Positions 16,071-24,178 of a stretch of DNA of 64,000 bases are shown in pieces. A model generated the notes under the pieces. That model had not been told where the DNA came from and did no database searches. It saw nothing but the letters and a program-made list of their open reading frames with translations. The DNA is from Hydrocarboniphaga sp. (GTDB lineage: Bacteria > Pseudomonadota > Gammaproteobacteria > Nevskiales > Nevskiaceae). Position numbers and translations under genes: made by a program. The stretch lies in contig NZ_JAQGNT010000044.1 in assembly GCF_028291725.1 (NCBI RefSeq), forward strand, positions 1 through 64,000, in the 5' to 3' direction. Position 1 is the first letter of the stretch. Each line of letters begins with the position of its first letter.

Positions 16071-17405
16071 ATGGAGAGTATGGAAGCGCCCCCGACTACA
16101 CCGAACGCAAGCTCGTCGACACCGGCAGAACCCACCCCTTATCGTCTGGGCGCCTATGGGCTATTCGTGCTGATGATCGTCTACATGCTGAATTTCCTCG
16201 ATCGGCAGATCGTCAACATCGTCGCCGAATCGATCAAGGCCGATCTTCATATCAGCGACAAGCAGCTCGGACTGATCACCGGGCTATCGTTCGCACTGCT
16301 GTATACGACACTCGGCATTCCGTTGGCGCGGCTCGCCGAGCGCCGCAATCGGGTTCACGTCATCGGCGGCAGCCTGCTGTGCTGGAGCGGATTCACCGTC
16401 GCCTGCGGCCTGGTCAATACCCTGGGCGGGCTGTTGCTGACGCGTATCGGTGTCGGCATGGGCGAAGCCGGCTGCTTGCCGGCGGCCCATTCGATGATCG
16501 CCGAGTACACGCCGCCCGCGCGACGCGCTCGGGCCATTTCGATCTTCATGGTCGGATCGCCGCTGGGCGTGCTGCTGGGCATGGCGATGGGCGGCATCGT
16601 CAGTGAGGCTTATGGCTGGCGCCTGTCATTCATCATCGCCGGCGTGCCGGGGGTTTTGCTCACTGGCCTGCTACTGGCGACGCTGAAGGACCCGAATCGC
16701 GCCGGTGCCGGGTCACGATCGGCCCTGCCGCCCAGCCTGAAGCTGACGATGACCGAACTGCTCGGCAAGCCGGCCTACTGGCTGCTGACCGCCGGCGCTT
16801 CATTCGGCGCTCTGGTCACCTATGCGCAGGGCGCTTTCATCGCCTCGTTCTTTATGCGCGTGCACCACGATGCGCTGGCCGGTGTGAGCGCGGCTATGGG
16901 GCCGCAGGCCGTCATCGGTGTCATTCTCGGCTTGATCCTGGGCATCGGCGGTGCCATCGGCATGGTCAGCGGCGGTCTGATCGCCGACCACTACGGACGG
17001 GGGCGCGTGCGCGGCTACGCGATCGTCGCCGCTATTTCTTGTGTGACGGTTGCACCGATGTTTCTGCCGGTGGTGCTGGTCAAGAGCTTCTGGCTGGCGG
17101 TCACGCTTCTGATCCCGGCGGCCATCCTCAACACACTCTGGCCGGGCCCGCTGTACGCATCGATCCAGACCATCGTCTCGGAGCGCTCACGCGCGACCGC
17201 CGCAGCCATCTCCTTGCTCGTCACCAGTCTGGTCGGCCTGGGCCTGGGCCCGGTTTCGGTCGGCGCCATCAGCGACGCATTGAGCGCCTCCATGGGACCC
17301 GCCGAAGCCTTGCGCTGGGCGCTCGCGGTGACGCCCATCGTCAGCCTGCTCGCTGCAGCGATGTTCTGGCTCGCAAGCCGCCGACCCGAAGCCAATCCCC
17401 CATGA
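16071..17405 (+). CDS. MFS transporter, spinster-like
   Basis: A 444-residue major facilitator with about 12 membrane segments, the first starting near YGLFVLMIVYMLNFLDRQIV. The loop-2/3 motif ARLAERRNRVHVIGG and the LLLTRIGVGMGEAGCLPAAH segment are typical of the spinster-like subgroup common in proteobacterial catabolic clusters. It probably moves an organic acid or lipid-like compound across the inner membrane; direction is unknown. Two in-frame ATGs (16071, 16080) are possible starts; a GAG-rich stretch serves the second. It follows the receptor on the same strand after an inverted repeat, so uptake through receptor then permease is a reasonable reading. Confidence 0.9.
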   Translation: MESMEAPPTTPNASSSTPAEPTPYRLGAYGLFVLMIVYMLNFLDRQIVNIVAESIKADLHISDKQLGLITGLSFALLYTTLGIPLARLAERRNRVHVIGGSLLCWSGFTVACGLVNTLGGLLLTRIGVGMGEAGCLPAAHSMIAEYTPPARRARAISIFMVGSPLGVLLGMAMGGIVSEAYGWRLSFIIAGVPGVLLTGLLLATLKDPNRAGAGSRSALPPSLKLTMTELLGKPAYWLLTAGASFGALVTYAQGAFIASFFMRVHHDALAGVSAAMGPQAVIGVILGLILGIGGAIGMVSGGLIADHYGRGRVRGYAIVAAISCVTVAPMFLPVVLVKSFWLAVTLLIPAAILNTLWPGPLYASIQTIVSERSRATAAAISLLVTSLVGLGLGPVSVGAISDALSASMGPAEALRWALAVTPIVSLLAAAMFWLASRRPEANPP

Positions 17406-17458
17406 GCAAGCTCGACGCTCGGCCGACGATTGCACCGGCAATATCGCGCTGTTACCAT

Positions 17459-17472
17459 ACCAAACGTTTGGC
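17459..17472. promoter_or_regulatory. Palindromic operator, site 3 (SDR-P450 operon)
   Basis: ACCAAACGTTTGGC, containing the perfect 12-base palindrome CCAAACGTTTGG, in the 295-base gap before the SDR-P450 operon (start 17701). This site has the fully symmetric centre AACGTT, which supports reading the other copies as variants of one operator. No gene is visible in the gap. Confidence 0.72.
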
Positions 17473-17700
17473 TCATATCGGTTTCCGCGTTGCGTAACGG
17501 GTTGATCAACGCTGCCGCACCTCGATGCTCGGCGTCGCCGGTATCGAAGCGACGTGGCAGACTCCGAGGACATCGAGCCGGTAGGCGGTAGCGGCTTCGG
17601 CTCGCATGAATCCGCGGGACATGCTGGACCCGACGCCGGACCCGACGATGTACAGAATCGCGGTTATAAAAATATAGATTCAAGACGTGAGGAGAGCGAG

Positions 17701-18639
17701 ATGAAGCTGCTGGAGGGCAAGGTGATTCTGGTCACTGGCGCGGGCCGCGGCCTTGGCCGCGCACACGCGTTGCTGTTCGCCCAGCAGGGCGCGAGCCTGG
17801 TGATCAACGACCTCGGCACCGACATGAGCGGTGCAGGCAGAAGCTCGGAGCTGGCGGAAAGCGTCGTCGGTGAAATTCGCGCCATCGGCGGAGCCGCGGT
17901 CGCCAACACCGACGATATATCGAGCTGGAAAGGCGCCGAAGCCGCGGTGCGCGCCGGCATCGACCAGTTCGGCAAACTCGACGGTCTGGTCAACAACGCC
18001 GGCAACCTGCGCAAGGTAGAACTGGCCGATCTGACCGAAGACGATTTCGATGCGATTACACGTGTGCATCTTAAAGGCACGTTCGCGATCACCCATCATG
18101 CCTGCCACTACTGGCGCGAACGTTTCCTGAGAGGCGATAACCCGAAAGCCTCGGTGATCAACACGATCTCCGACGCGCTGCTGGTGAGCCTGCCTAACTA
18201 CACGATCTACGGTGCGGCCAAGGCCGGCATCGCACACCTGACCACCTGCGGCAGCCGCGAAGCCCTGGCCTACGGCGTACGCATCAATGCCTATGGGCCC
18301 CGCGCGCTGACGCGCATGGCCGGGCCGGCTTTCGCCCAGGCGGAATCGTCGAGCGCCGACGCGATGCATCCCATGGACGCCGGCAATTCCTCGCCGCTGC
18401 TGGCCTGGCTGTTGTCGGACCAGTCGCAGCACGTGTCCGGGCAGGTGTTCAACACCGTCGGCGGCGGCATCGGCCTGTGTACGCCGTGGCGAGCCGGCGA
18501 GCTGCACTGGCCACCGGAAGGCCATGTGCGCTTTGAGCCGGAGGCGGTCGGTCCGATGATCAATGCCGACATGTTCGGCTGCCGATTTCCGGATCTGAAG
18601 CTGGGCGAACCACCCGGCATGGCCGCGCTCAAGAAGTAG
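17701..18639 (+). CDS. Short-chain dehydrogenase/reductase (SDR)
   Basis: A 312-residue NAD(P)-dependent oxidoreductase. It has the Rossmann motif VTGAGRGLGRAHA (TGxxxGxG), the NNAG motif, a catalytic Ser in INTISDALL and the YTIYGAAKAG Tyr-Lys pair. It is longer than classical SDRs; the roughly 45-residue C-terminal extension (LHWPPEGHVRFEPEAVGP) matches the group of SDRs that resemble the dehydrogenase part of MFE-2 proteins. It starts the operon SDR-P450-retro-Claisenase-tautomerase-AKR with a strong AGGAGAG ribosome site. A natural role is oxidation of the alcohol made by the P450 to a ketone (inference). Confidence 0.9.
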   Translation: MKLLEGKVILVTGAGRGLGRAHALLFAQQGASLVINDLGTDMSGAGRSSELAESVVGEIRAIGGAAVANTDDISSWKGAEAAVRAGIDQFGKLDGLVNNAGNLRKVELADLTEDDFDAITRVHLKGTFAITHHACHYWRERFLRGDNPKASVINTISDALLVSLPNYTIYGAAKAGIAHLTTCGSREALAYGVRINAYGPRALTRMAGPAFAQAESSSADAMHPMDAGNSSPLLAWLLSDQSQHVSGQVFNTVGGGIGLCTPWRAGELHWPPEGHVRFEPEAVGPMINADMFGCRFPDLKLGEPPGMAALKK

Positions 18640-18721
18640 CTGCGCCGAACCCTTAAAAAGAGAGGCGGCGAATTCGCGACGCCACTCGCATGCACGATTC
18701 ACTTCAGGAGTGTCATTGCCT

Positions 18722-19909
18722 ATGACCACCAAGACCTTCAATCCGCTCAGCGCGGATTACCAGCAGAACCCTTACGAAGCCTATAAGTATCTGCGCGAAC
18801 AGCGCGTGCTGTTTGTTCCGGAACTGAACAGCTGGTGGGTCGGCCGCTATGAAGACGTGCGCGGGATCGCCAACCAGCCCGGCGTTTTTTCCAACGAGAA
18901 ATTCCACGAGATCAGCCTCGGCGAATTCGACTACGCGCCCGAGGCGGAATCACTGGTCGCGTCCGATCCGCCCATCCACACACGTCTGCGCCGCCTGGTG
19001 AATCCTGCGTTCCGTCCGGCGCGGCTGCTGTCGCTGGCAGAGAAGATCAAGAAGATCATCGACTCCAAGATCGATCCGCTGGTCACGCCCGGACACACTT
19101 TCGATTTCCAGCACGATTTCTCCGAGTTGATTCCGCTCGACGTGATCGCGCTGTTCATGAACACCGACCTGAGCCGCGTCCAGGACTTCCGGCGCTGGAG
19201 CAGCACGATGCTCAGCGCCAGTCAGCGCGCGTCGATGACGCCGGCCCAGCACGACAACATCCGGCTGGCAATCAGGGAGTCGCGCGCGTACTTCCTCGCG
19301 CTGATCGCGGAGCGGCGCAAGAATCCGGGCGACGATGTGATCTCCGATTTCGTCCGCGCTGCGGATGCCGGCGACAGCCTGACCGACGAAGAGATTCTGT
19401 CGCTGGCGATCCTGCTGCTGAATGGCGGCAACGAAACCACGGCACATCTGCTCGGCAGCGTGATGGCGGTACTCTGGGATCATCCGGAGCAGTTCGAGAT
19501 CATCAAGAACAACCCGGCACGCATTCCAGATGCGATCGACGAAGTGCTGCGCTATGAGGCGCCGGTGCAGACCGTGTTCCTGTGGACGATGCGCGAGGTC
19601 GAAGTCGGCGGCGTGACGATCCCGAAAGACGCAGCAGTGATCGGCTGCTGGGGTTCGGCGAACCGCGACGAGCGCCAGTTCAAGGATCCGGACACATTCA
19701 ACATCGACCGCGAAAAGCGCGGCCACATGGCTTTCGGCTTCGGCCCACATTTCTGCCTCGGAAACATGCTCGGCCGACAGGAGGTCATCGCGTCGCTGGC
19801 GCGTGTGATGGAGCGCATGCCGACGCTGCGTCGCGCCACCACCGGGCCGATCGAGTGGTTGCCTTCCTACTGGGTTCGCGGACCGCGTACGCTGATGGTC
19901 ACGGTCTGA
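18722..19909 (+). CDS. Cytochrome P450
   Basis: A 395-residue soluble bacterial P450 monooxygenase. The I-helix oxygen-activation motif is GGNETTAHLL (about residues 235-244). The ExxR of the K-helix lies in DEVLRYEAP. The heme loop is FGFGPHFCLGNMLGR with the ligand Cys at about residue 345. No ferredoxin or ferredoxin reductase gene is in the window, so electron donors must come from elsewhere. Start ATG at 18722 is chosen (AGGAG 11 bases upstream); GTG 18710 and TTG 18716 are in frame. Placed directly after an SDR and before a beta-diketone hydrolase, it likely hydroxylates an unactivated carbon of a ring or side chain. The CYP family cannot be assigned by eye. Confidence 0.95.
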   Translation: MTTKTFNPLSADYQQNPYEAYKYLREQRVLFVPELNSWWVGRYEDVRGIANQPGVFSNEKFHEISLGEFDYAPEAESLVASDPPIHTRLRRLVNPAFRPARLLSLAEKIKKIIDSKIDPLVTPGHTFDFQHDFSELIPLDVIALFMNTDLSRVQDFRRWSSTMLSASQRASMTPAQHDNIRLAIRESRAYFLALIAERRKNPGDDVISDFVRAADAGDSLTDEEILSLAILLLNGGNETTAHLLGSVMAVLWDHPEQFEIIKNNPARIPDAIDEVLRYEAPVQTVFLWTMREVEVGGVTIPKDAAVIGCWGSANRDERQFKDPDTFNIDREKRGHMAFGFGPHFCLGNMLGRQEVIASLARVMERMPTLRRATTGPIEWLPSYWVRGPRTLMVTV

Positions 19910-19946
19910 GTCAGAACTGGCCACAACGCGCAACGCGGAGTTCTGT

Positions 19947-20699
19947 ATGGCATTCGAGCAGGTCCCGGATTGGAAGCATCTTAAACTGAGCCGCAGCGGT
20001 GGCGTCACCGAAGTGCTGCTGCATACCGGCGGCGGGCCACTGATCTGGCAGGCCAGCGCCGAGCGCGAACTGATCGAACTGTTCGCCTGGCTCGCGCTGG
20101 ATCGTCAGACCAGCGTGCTGATTCTGGCCGGCACCGGCGACGTGTTCTGCGCCAACATCGAAGCCACCGAATTTCGCAAGATGTCGTGGCGAGACATATG
20201 GTCGGGCGGGCGGCGCCTGCTGTGCGGGCTACTCGATCTGGACATCATCGTGATCGCGGCAGTCAATGGGCCGGCACTCGTGCATTCGGAGATCGCGGTG
20301 ATGGCCGACATCGTGCTCGCCTGCCCCGAAGCCGAGTTCGCTGACCGCGCCCACTTTCCTCGCAACGTGGTACCCGGTGATGGTGTGCAGCTGGTGTGGA
20401 GCGATCGCCTCGGCCCCAGCCGCGCCGCCTATTTTCTGCTGACCGGCAACAGCATCGACGCGAACGAGGCGCTGCGTCTGGGTTTCGTGCACGAACTGCA
20501 TGCTCGCGAGCAGCTGCTGAGCCGCGCTCACGAACTCGCCGCGGCTATCACCGAGAAAGCACCGGCCGTGATCGCCTACACGCGCGCCGCATTGCGCTCG
20601 CGCGAGCGTCGCGGCTTTCGCGAAGACCTCAGCTACGGTCTCGCGATCGAGGGACTTGGCCAGCATGCGATCGGCGTTCGCGGACCCGAGCAGAACTGA
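19947..20699 (+). CDS. 6-oxocamphor hydrolase-like retro-Claisenase (crotonase superfamily)
   Basis: A 250-residue crotonase-fold protein that lacks the usual glycine-rich oxyanion segment. It instead carries the features I recall of 6-oxocamphor hydrolase from Rhodococcus, which opens a cyclic beta-diketone. These are a His-containing strand LLHTGGGPLIW, AAVNGPALVHSEIAVMADIV, AHFPRNVVPGDGVQLVW with the conserved Asp, and YFLLTGNSIDANEAL. The camphor pathway logic (P450 hydroxylation, dehydrogenase, beta-diketone hydrolase) matches the order of this operon. I infer C-C bond hydrolysis of a 1,3-diketone produced by the upstream enzymes, giving a free acid and so needing later CoA activation. 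A different crotonase activity cannot be excluded without structural alignment. Confidence 0.8.
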   Translation: MAFEQVPDWKHLKLSRSGGVTEVLLHTGGGPLIWQASAERELIELFAWLALDRQTSVLILAGTGDVFCANIEATEFRKMSWRDIWSGGRRLLCGLLDLDIIVIAAVNGPALVHSEIAVMADIVLACPEAEFADRAHFPRNVVPGDGVQLVWSDRLGPSRAAYFLLTGNSIDANEALRLGFVHELHAREQLLSRAHELAAAITEKAPAVIAYTRAALRSRERRGFREDLSYGLAIEGLGQHAIGVRGPEQN

Positions 20700-20728
20700 A
20701 TATTCGTCGCCACTTGTAGGAGCCTCAG

Positions 20729-20932
20729 ATGCCGCTGGTTCACATCCACATCTCGGAAGGCAAGACCGATCAGCAGAAGCATGATCTGATGCTCGCCATC
20801 ACCGAGGCGATCGAGAAAAGCATCAACGCGAATCGCTCGGCGATCCGCATCTTTCTCCACGAACTGCCGCTGACCCATATCATGGTCGCGGGCAATATTC
20901 CGGGCGGCGCCAAACCGCCGGCCGCTGGCTGA
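20729..20932 (+). CDS. 4-oxalocrotonate tautomerase-family protein
   Basis: A 67-residue small tautomerase. It begins MPLVHIHISEGKTDQQK, so that after Met removal Pro1 becomes the general base of this family, and it contains the IRIFLHELP strand. It probably interconverts keto and enol forms of a pathway dicarbonyl, fitting its place right after the beta-diketone hydrolase. GTAGGAG precedes the ATG. The C-terminal GGAKPPAAG tail is unstructured. Confidence 0.85.
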   Translation: MPLVHIHISEGKTDQQKHDLMLAITEAIEKSINANRSAIRIFLHELPLTHIMVAGNIPGGAKPPAAG

Positions 20933-20947
20933 CAAGAGGAAAGCCGC

Positions 20948-21937
20948 ATGAATCGCGTCAAGCTCGGTACTTTGGAAGTATCGGAACAGGGGCTCGGCTG
21001 CATGGGCATGAGCGAGTTCCGCGGACACAGCGACTGGGACGAATCGGTCGCGACCATCCAGCGCGCCGCAGATCTCGGCGTGACGTTCTTCGACACCTCC
21101 GACATCTACGGTTCGGGCCACAACGAAGTGCTGCTGGGCCGCGCCGTACACGGCTTCCGCAAGAAGGTGGAGATCGCGACCAAGTTCGGCATCGACCGCA
21201 CCGGCGGTGATCTGGCGTGGACGGTCCGCGGTGATCGCGCCTACGTCAGGCGCGCCTGCGAAGCCTCGCTGGTGCGCATGGAAACCGACTACATCGATCT
21301 GTATTACATCCACCAGATGCCGCGCAACGCCGAGATCGAAGAGACCGTCGGCGCGATGGCGGAACTGGTCAAGGAAGGCAAGGTTCGTGCAATCGGCCTG
21401 TCCAACGTGACGGCCGACATCGTGCGCCGCGCCTGCGCGGTCGCTCCGATCGCCGCCGTCCAGCAGGAATATTCGATGTGGACGCGTGAAGTCGAAACGA
21501 TCACGCCGACGATGGCCGAGTTCGGCGTCGGCCTGGTTCCATTCGGCCCGCTGGGCCGCGGATTTTTGACCGGCGCGCTCGAGATAGACAAGCTCGAAGA
21601 CAGCGATCTGCGCAAGGTCAATCCGCGTTTCACCGGCGACGCGGCGGCCGCGAACCAGGCGATCGTCGACTCGGTGCGCGACGTCGCCAGACGCTATGGC
21701 GTGCCGACTTCGCATGTCGCGCTCGAATGGGTGCGTGCACAAGCGCAGCGGCTCGGCGTCAGCGTGGTCGCGATTCCCGGCACCAAGCGCCGCAGGTGGC
21801 TGGAAGAAAATGTCGCAGCGCTCGATTTGAAGCTGAGCAAGCAGGACCTGCTGGAACTCGACACCGTCGCCGATCGTGCCGTCGGCGCATCGTTCGAGTT
21901 TCAGAAGCGCGTCGCCTGGAGCGACAACAAAAGTTGA
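20948..21937 (+). CDS. Aldo/keto reductase
   Basis: A 329-residue NADPH-dependent aldo/keto reductase of the AKR13-like bacterial type. The tetrad is visible: Asp in FFDTSDIYGSG, Tyr of DIYG, Lys in IATKFGI and His in YYIHQMPRN. It starts 16 bases after the tautomerase gene and is the last gene of the operon. It would reduce a carbonyl or oxidise an alcohol of a pathway intermediate. A second, less similar AKR is at 46427. Confidence 0.92.
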   Translation: MNRVKLGTLEVSEQGLGCMGMSEFRGHSDWDESVATIQRAADLGVTFFDTSDIYGSGHNEVLLGRAVHGFRKKVEIATKFGIDRTGGDLAWTVRGDRAYVRRACEASLVRMETDYIDLYYIHQMPRNAEIEETVGAMAELVKEGKVRAIGLSNVTADIVRRACAVAPIAAVQQEYSMWTREVETITPTMAEFGVGLVPFGPLGRGFLTGALEIDKLEDSDLRKVNPRFTGDAAAANQAIVDSVRDVARRYGVPTSHVALEWVRAQAQRLGVSVVAIPGTKRRRWLEENVAALDLKLSKQDLLELDTVADRAVGASFEFQKRVAWSDNKS

Positions 21938-22030
21938 GATGCTGCGCGCATCGCCCTGCCGATCAGGCCCGGAACCGGGTTGGTCAATGCGATCAGCAGG
22001 CTCGTCGTCATTTCATAACCTCGCATCGTC

Positions 22031-22948
22031 TTAAAGCGGAAACTGCAGGTTCGCGGCCTGCTCCGACATCCGCCAGAGCTTGTCCTGCAGATTGGGGCTG
22101 CCGGCACGGCCTGGCATACGCACACGCACCGGCAAACCCCAGAGCTGCATCGGCCCGCCGGGTGCAAAGAACTCGCCGCCTTTTGCCTGCGGATCGAGCG
22201 CCGCGCGCAGCGCCGGCAACGCGCCTTTTTCAGCGCTCTGAAATTGCAGCAGGCTTTTCGCCAGCGAGGGTTTCATTCCCCCCATCGGCGACCGGATCAG
22301 ATCGGTACGCGCGCCGCCCGGATGCGCAGCGACCGCGATCGTCGAAGCCCCGGCGCGATCCAGCCGAAGCTGCAACGCACGGGTGAACAGCAGTATCGCC
22401 AGCTTCGATCGTGCGTAGGCCAGGAATGGCTGGTAGTTGGCAGCGCCGCCCCGCCAATCATCCGGAATATCGTGCGCGACGTGATAGGCCAGGCTGCTGA
22501 TTCCGACCACCCGCGATCCCGGCGCTTTCAGCAGCGAACCCAGCAGCAAGGCGGTCCAGACGAAATGCCCGAGGTGGTTGACCGCCATCTGCGACTCGAC
22601 GCCTTCCGCCGATACGGCGAACGGCGGCGTCGCGATGCCGGCATTGTTGATCAGCAGATCAATGCGGGCATGTCGCCGGGCCAGGACATCGGCTGCCGTT
22701 CGGACCGAATCCAGACTTCCCAGATCGACCTGCAAGGTTTCTATTGTTCTGGAGCCGGTTTTCTCGCCGATAGCGGCGGCCGCATCCTGCGCCCGCTGTT
22801 CGCTGCGACAAGCCAGCACGACCGTCGCCCCGCGTTGCGCCAAGACGCTGGCGATCTGCAAGCCCAGTCCGGAGTTGGCGCCGGTGATCACGGCAACGCG
22901 TCCGCATTGATCGCGGATCGCGGGGCCATCCCAAGGTTTCCAGCTCAT
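22031..22948 (-). CDS. SDR oxidoreductase, retinol dehydrogenase/WW-oxidoreductase-like
   Basis: A 305-residue SDR with VAVITGANSGLGLQIASVL, INNAGIATPP, VVGISSLAYHVAH (catalytic Ser) and YARSKLAILLF (Tyr-Lys). The NHLGHF segment is typical of the RDH/WWOX-like SDRs that act on retinoid- or steroid-like substrates. The C-terminal YFxP-like region reads GEFFAPGGPMQLWGLP. Start at ATG 22948; a TTG at 22984 would overlap the upstream gene. It is last in the three-gene minus-strand operon sulfotransferase/DUF1214/SDR. It is convergent with the AKR gene, with 93 bases between them. Confidence 0.9.
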   Translation of the reverse strand: MSWKPWDGPAIRDQCGRVAVITGANSGLGLQIASVLAQRGATVVLACRSEQRAQDAAAAIGEKTGSRTIETLQVDLGSLDSVRTAADVLARRHARIDLLINNAGIATPPFAVSAEGVESQMAVNHLGHFVWTALLLGSLLKAPGSRVVGISSLAYHVAHDIPDDWRGGAANYQPFLAYARSKLAILLFTRALQLRLDRAGASTIAVAAHPGGARTDLIRSPMGGMKPSLAKSLLQFQSAEKGALPALRAALDPQAKGGEFFAPGGPMQLWGLPVRVRMPGRAGSPNLQDKLWRMSEQAANLQFPL

Positions 22949-22977
22949 ATGGACTTCGCACCTCGCCGCTGCGTCTA

Positions 22978-24177
22978 CTACCAATCGACGCCGCGGCGGC
23001 GCTGCGACAGTAAGCGACGCCGCAGGATCTCGCTGCGCTCCTCGGGCGAAATGCGGCGCGTCGTGGCGGGCAGTTCATCCTTCAGCGTGCTGAATGGCAC
23101 GGTCTTCAGCGTCGGAATCGGCACGTCGTCGCTCCAGTTGTAGCGCGCGGCGATCAGGCCGTGGCGATGACCGCTCGCATCGAGCCAGTTCGGCACGCCG
23201 GGGTCCTGGTGCGCGATCACCGCGCGAAACTTGCCGTCGTCGTCGATCACCGCCTGATGTCCGTTGATTGAAACCTGCCGGCCAAGCCAGTCGTAGATTT
23301 CCCAGAACGGGCTCATCAGCCCGAACATCCAGTATTGCGCCTGCGGCGGCGTGACTTCGAGAATGATGGCCTCATCCGGACCCAGCGTGAAACGTCCACG
23401 GCCGTAGCGCTGGGCGCGGAAGGCATTGCCCTCGCCGATCAGGCCCGACGGGAACGGCACGACGCCGGGCTCGCCCTGATAGTGCAGCGCAATGCCCTGC
23501 TTCAGCGGCGCCCATACCGTGTCGACGAAGTTGATCAGGCGCTCGAAATTGTCGACGTGATGCTTGGCGGTCAGCGCCTGCCGCGGATAGGTCGCACCGA
23601 TTCGTTCGATATAGAAATCGCCGGGGACCTCGTTCTCGTAGTCGTAATACCACTGGCGGATATACAGATGCGCGTGGCCTTCCGGCAACTTCACCCAGTT
23701 CCTGCCCTGCTGCTCCTTGCTCAAGATCACCTCGAAGCTGCCATCCTCCTCGAAGTGCATGTCGCTCTTGCCGCCAACGATGTCGCGCATGCCGCCGATG
23801 CTGACCGCCTTGCTGAGCTGCGCGATATCGCCGTCCCACATCTCGATATCGAACAGCTTCGCCGTGCCGCGCTTGCCGAAAATGCGGTAGGAGTAATCGC
23901 CGTGGAGATTGACGAAGGAGTAGGTGCCGTCGGGGTTGGTGTAGCCCCAGTTCAGCCAGGGCGAGATGATCTTGATGAAGCTCGGATAGTCCGGGGTGTT
24001 GCCCTCGAGCTGGGACACCAGGCCCGCCGAAAAAACGCGGGTGAAGTAACGCAGCGCCTCGCCTTGCAGTAAATCGTCGGTGATCTGCTTGTCGCCGAAA
24101 ACCACTTCATCGCCGCGGCGCAGCAGGGTTTCCACCAGCCGCGTGGCCAGCGCACGGAAATCGTAGTCCTTGCTCAT
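22978..24177 (-). CDS. DUF1214-like domain protein
   Basis: A 399-residue protein without a signal peptide or membrane segments. The C-terminal part resembles the DUF1214 domain (AQYWMFGLMSPFWEIYDWL, then AVIAHQDPGVPNWLDASGH). The N-terminal half has an aromatic-rich region (YPSFIKIISPWLNWGYTNPD, GDYSYRIFGKRG). Proteins of this type often lie in lipid and steroid catabolic clusters but have no established reaction. The start is one base after the sulfotransferase stop, so the two are co-translated. The C-terminus is very basic (ILRRRLLSQRRRGVDW). Confidence 0.65.
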   Translation of the reverse strand: MSKDYDFRALATRLVETLLRRGDEVVFGDKQITDDLLQGEALRYFTRVFSAGLVSQLEGNTPDYPSFIKIISPWLNWGYTNPDGTYSFVNLHGDYSYRIFGKRGTAKLFDIEMWDGDIAQLSKAVSIGGMRDIVGGKSDMHFEEDGSFEVILSKEQQGRNWVKLPEGHAHLYIRQWYYDYENEVPGDFYIERIGATYPRQALTAKHHVDNFERLINFVDTVWAPLKQGIALHYQGEPGVVPFPSGLIGEGNAFRAQRYGRGRFTLGPDEAIILEVTPPQAQYWMFGLMSPFWEIYDWLGRQVSINGHQAVIDDDGKFRAVIAHQDPGVPNWLDASGHRHGLIAARYNWSDDVPIPTLKTVPFSTLKDELPATTRRISPEERSEILRRRLLSQRRRGVDW

Positions 24178-24178
24178 C

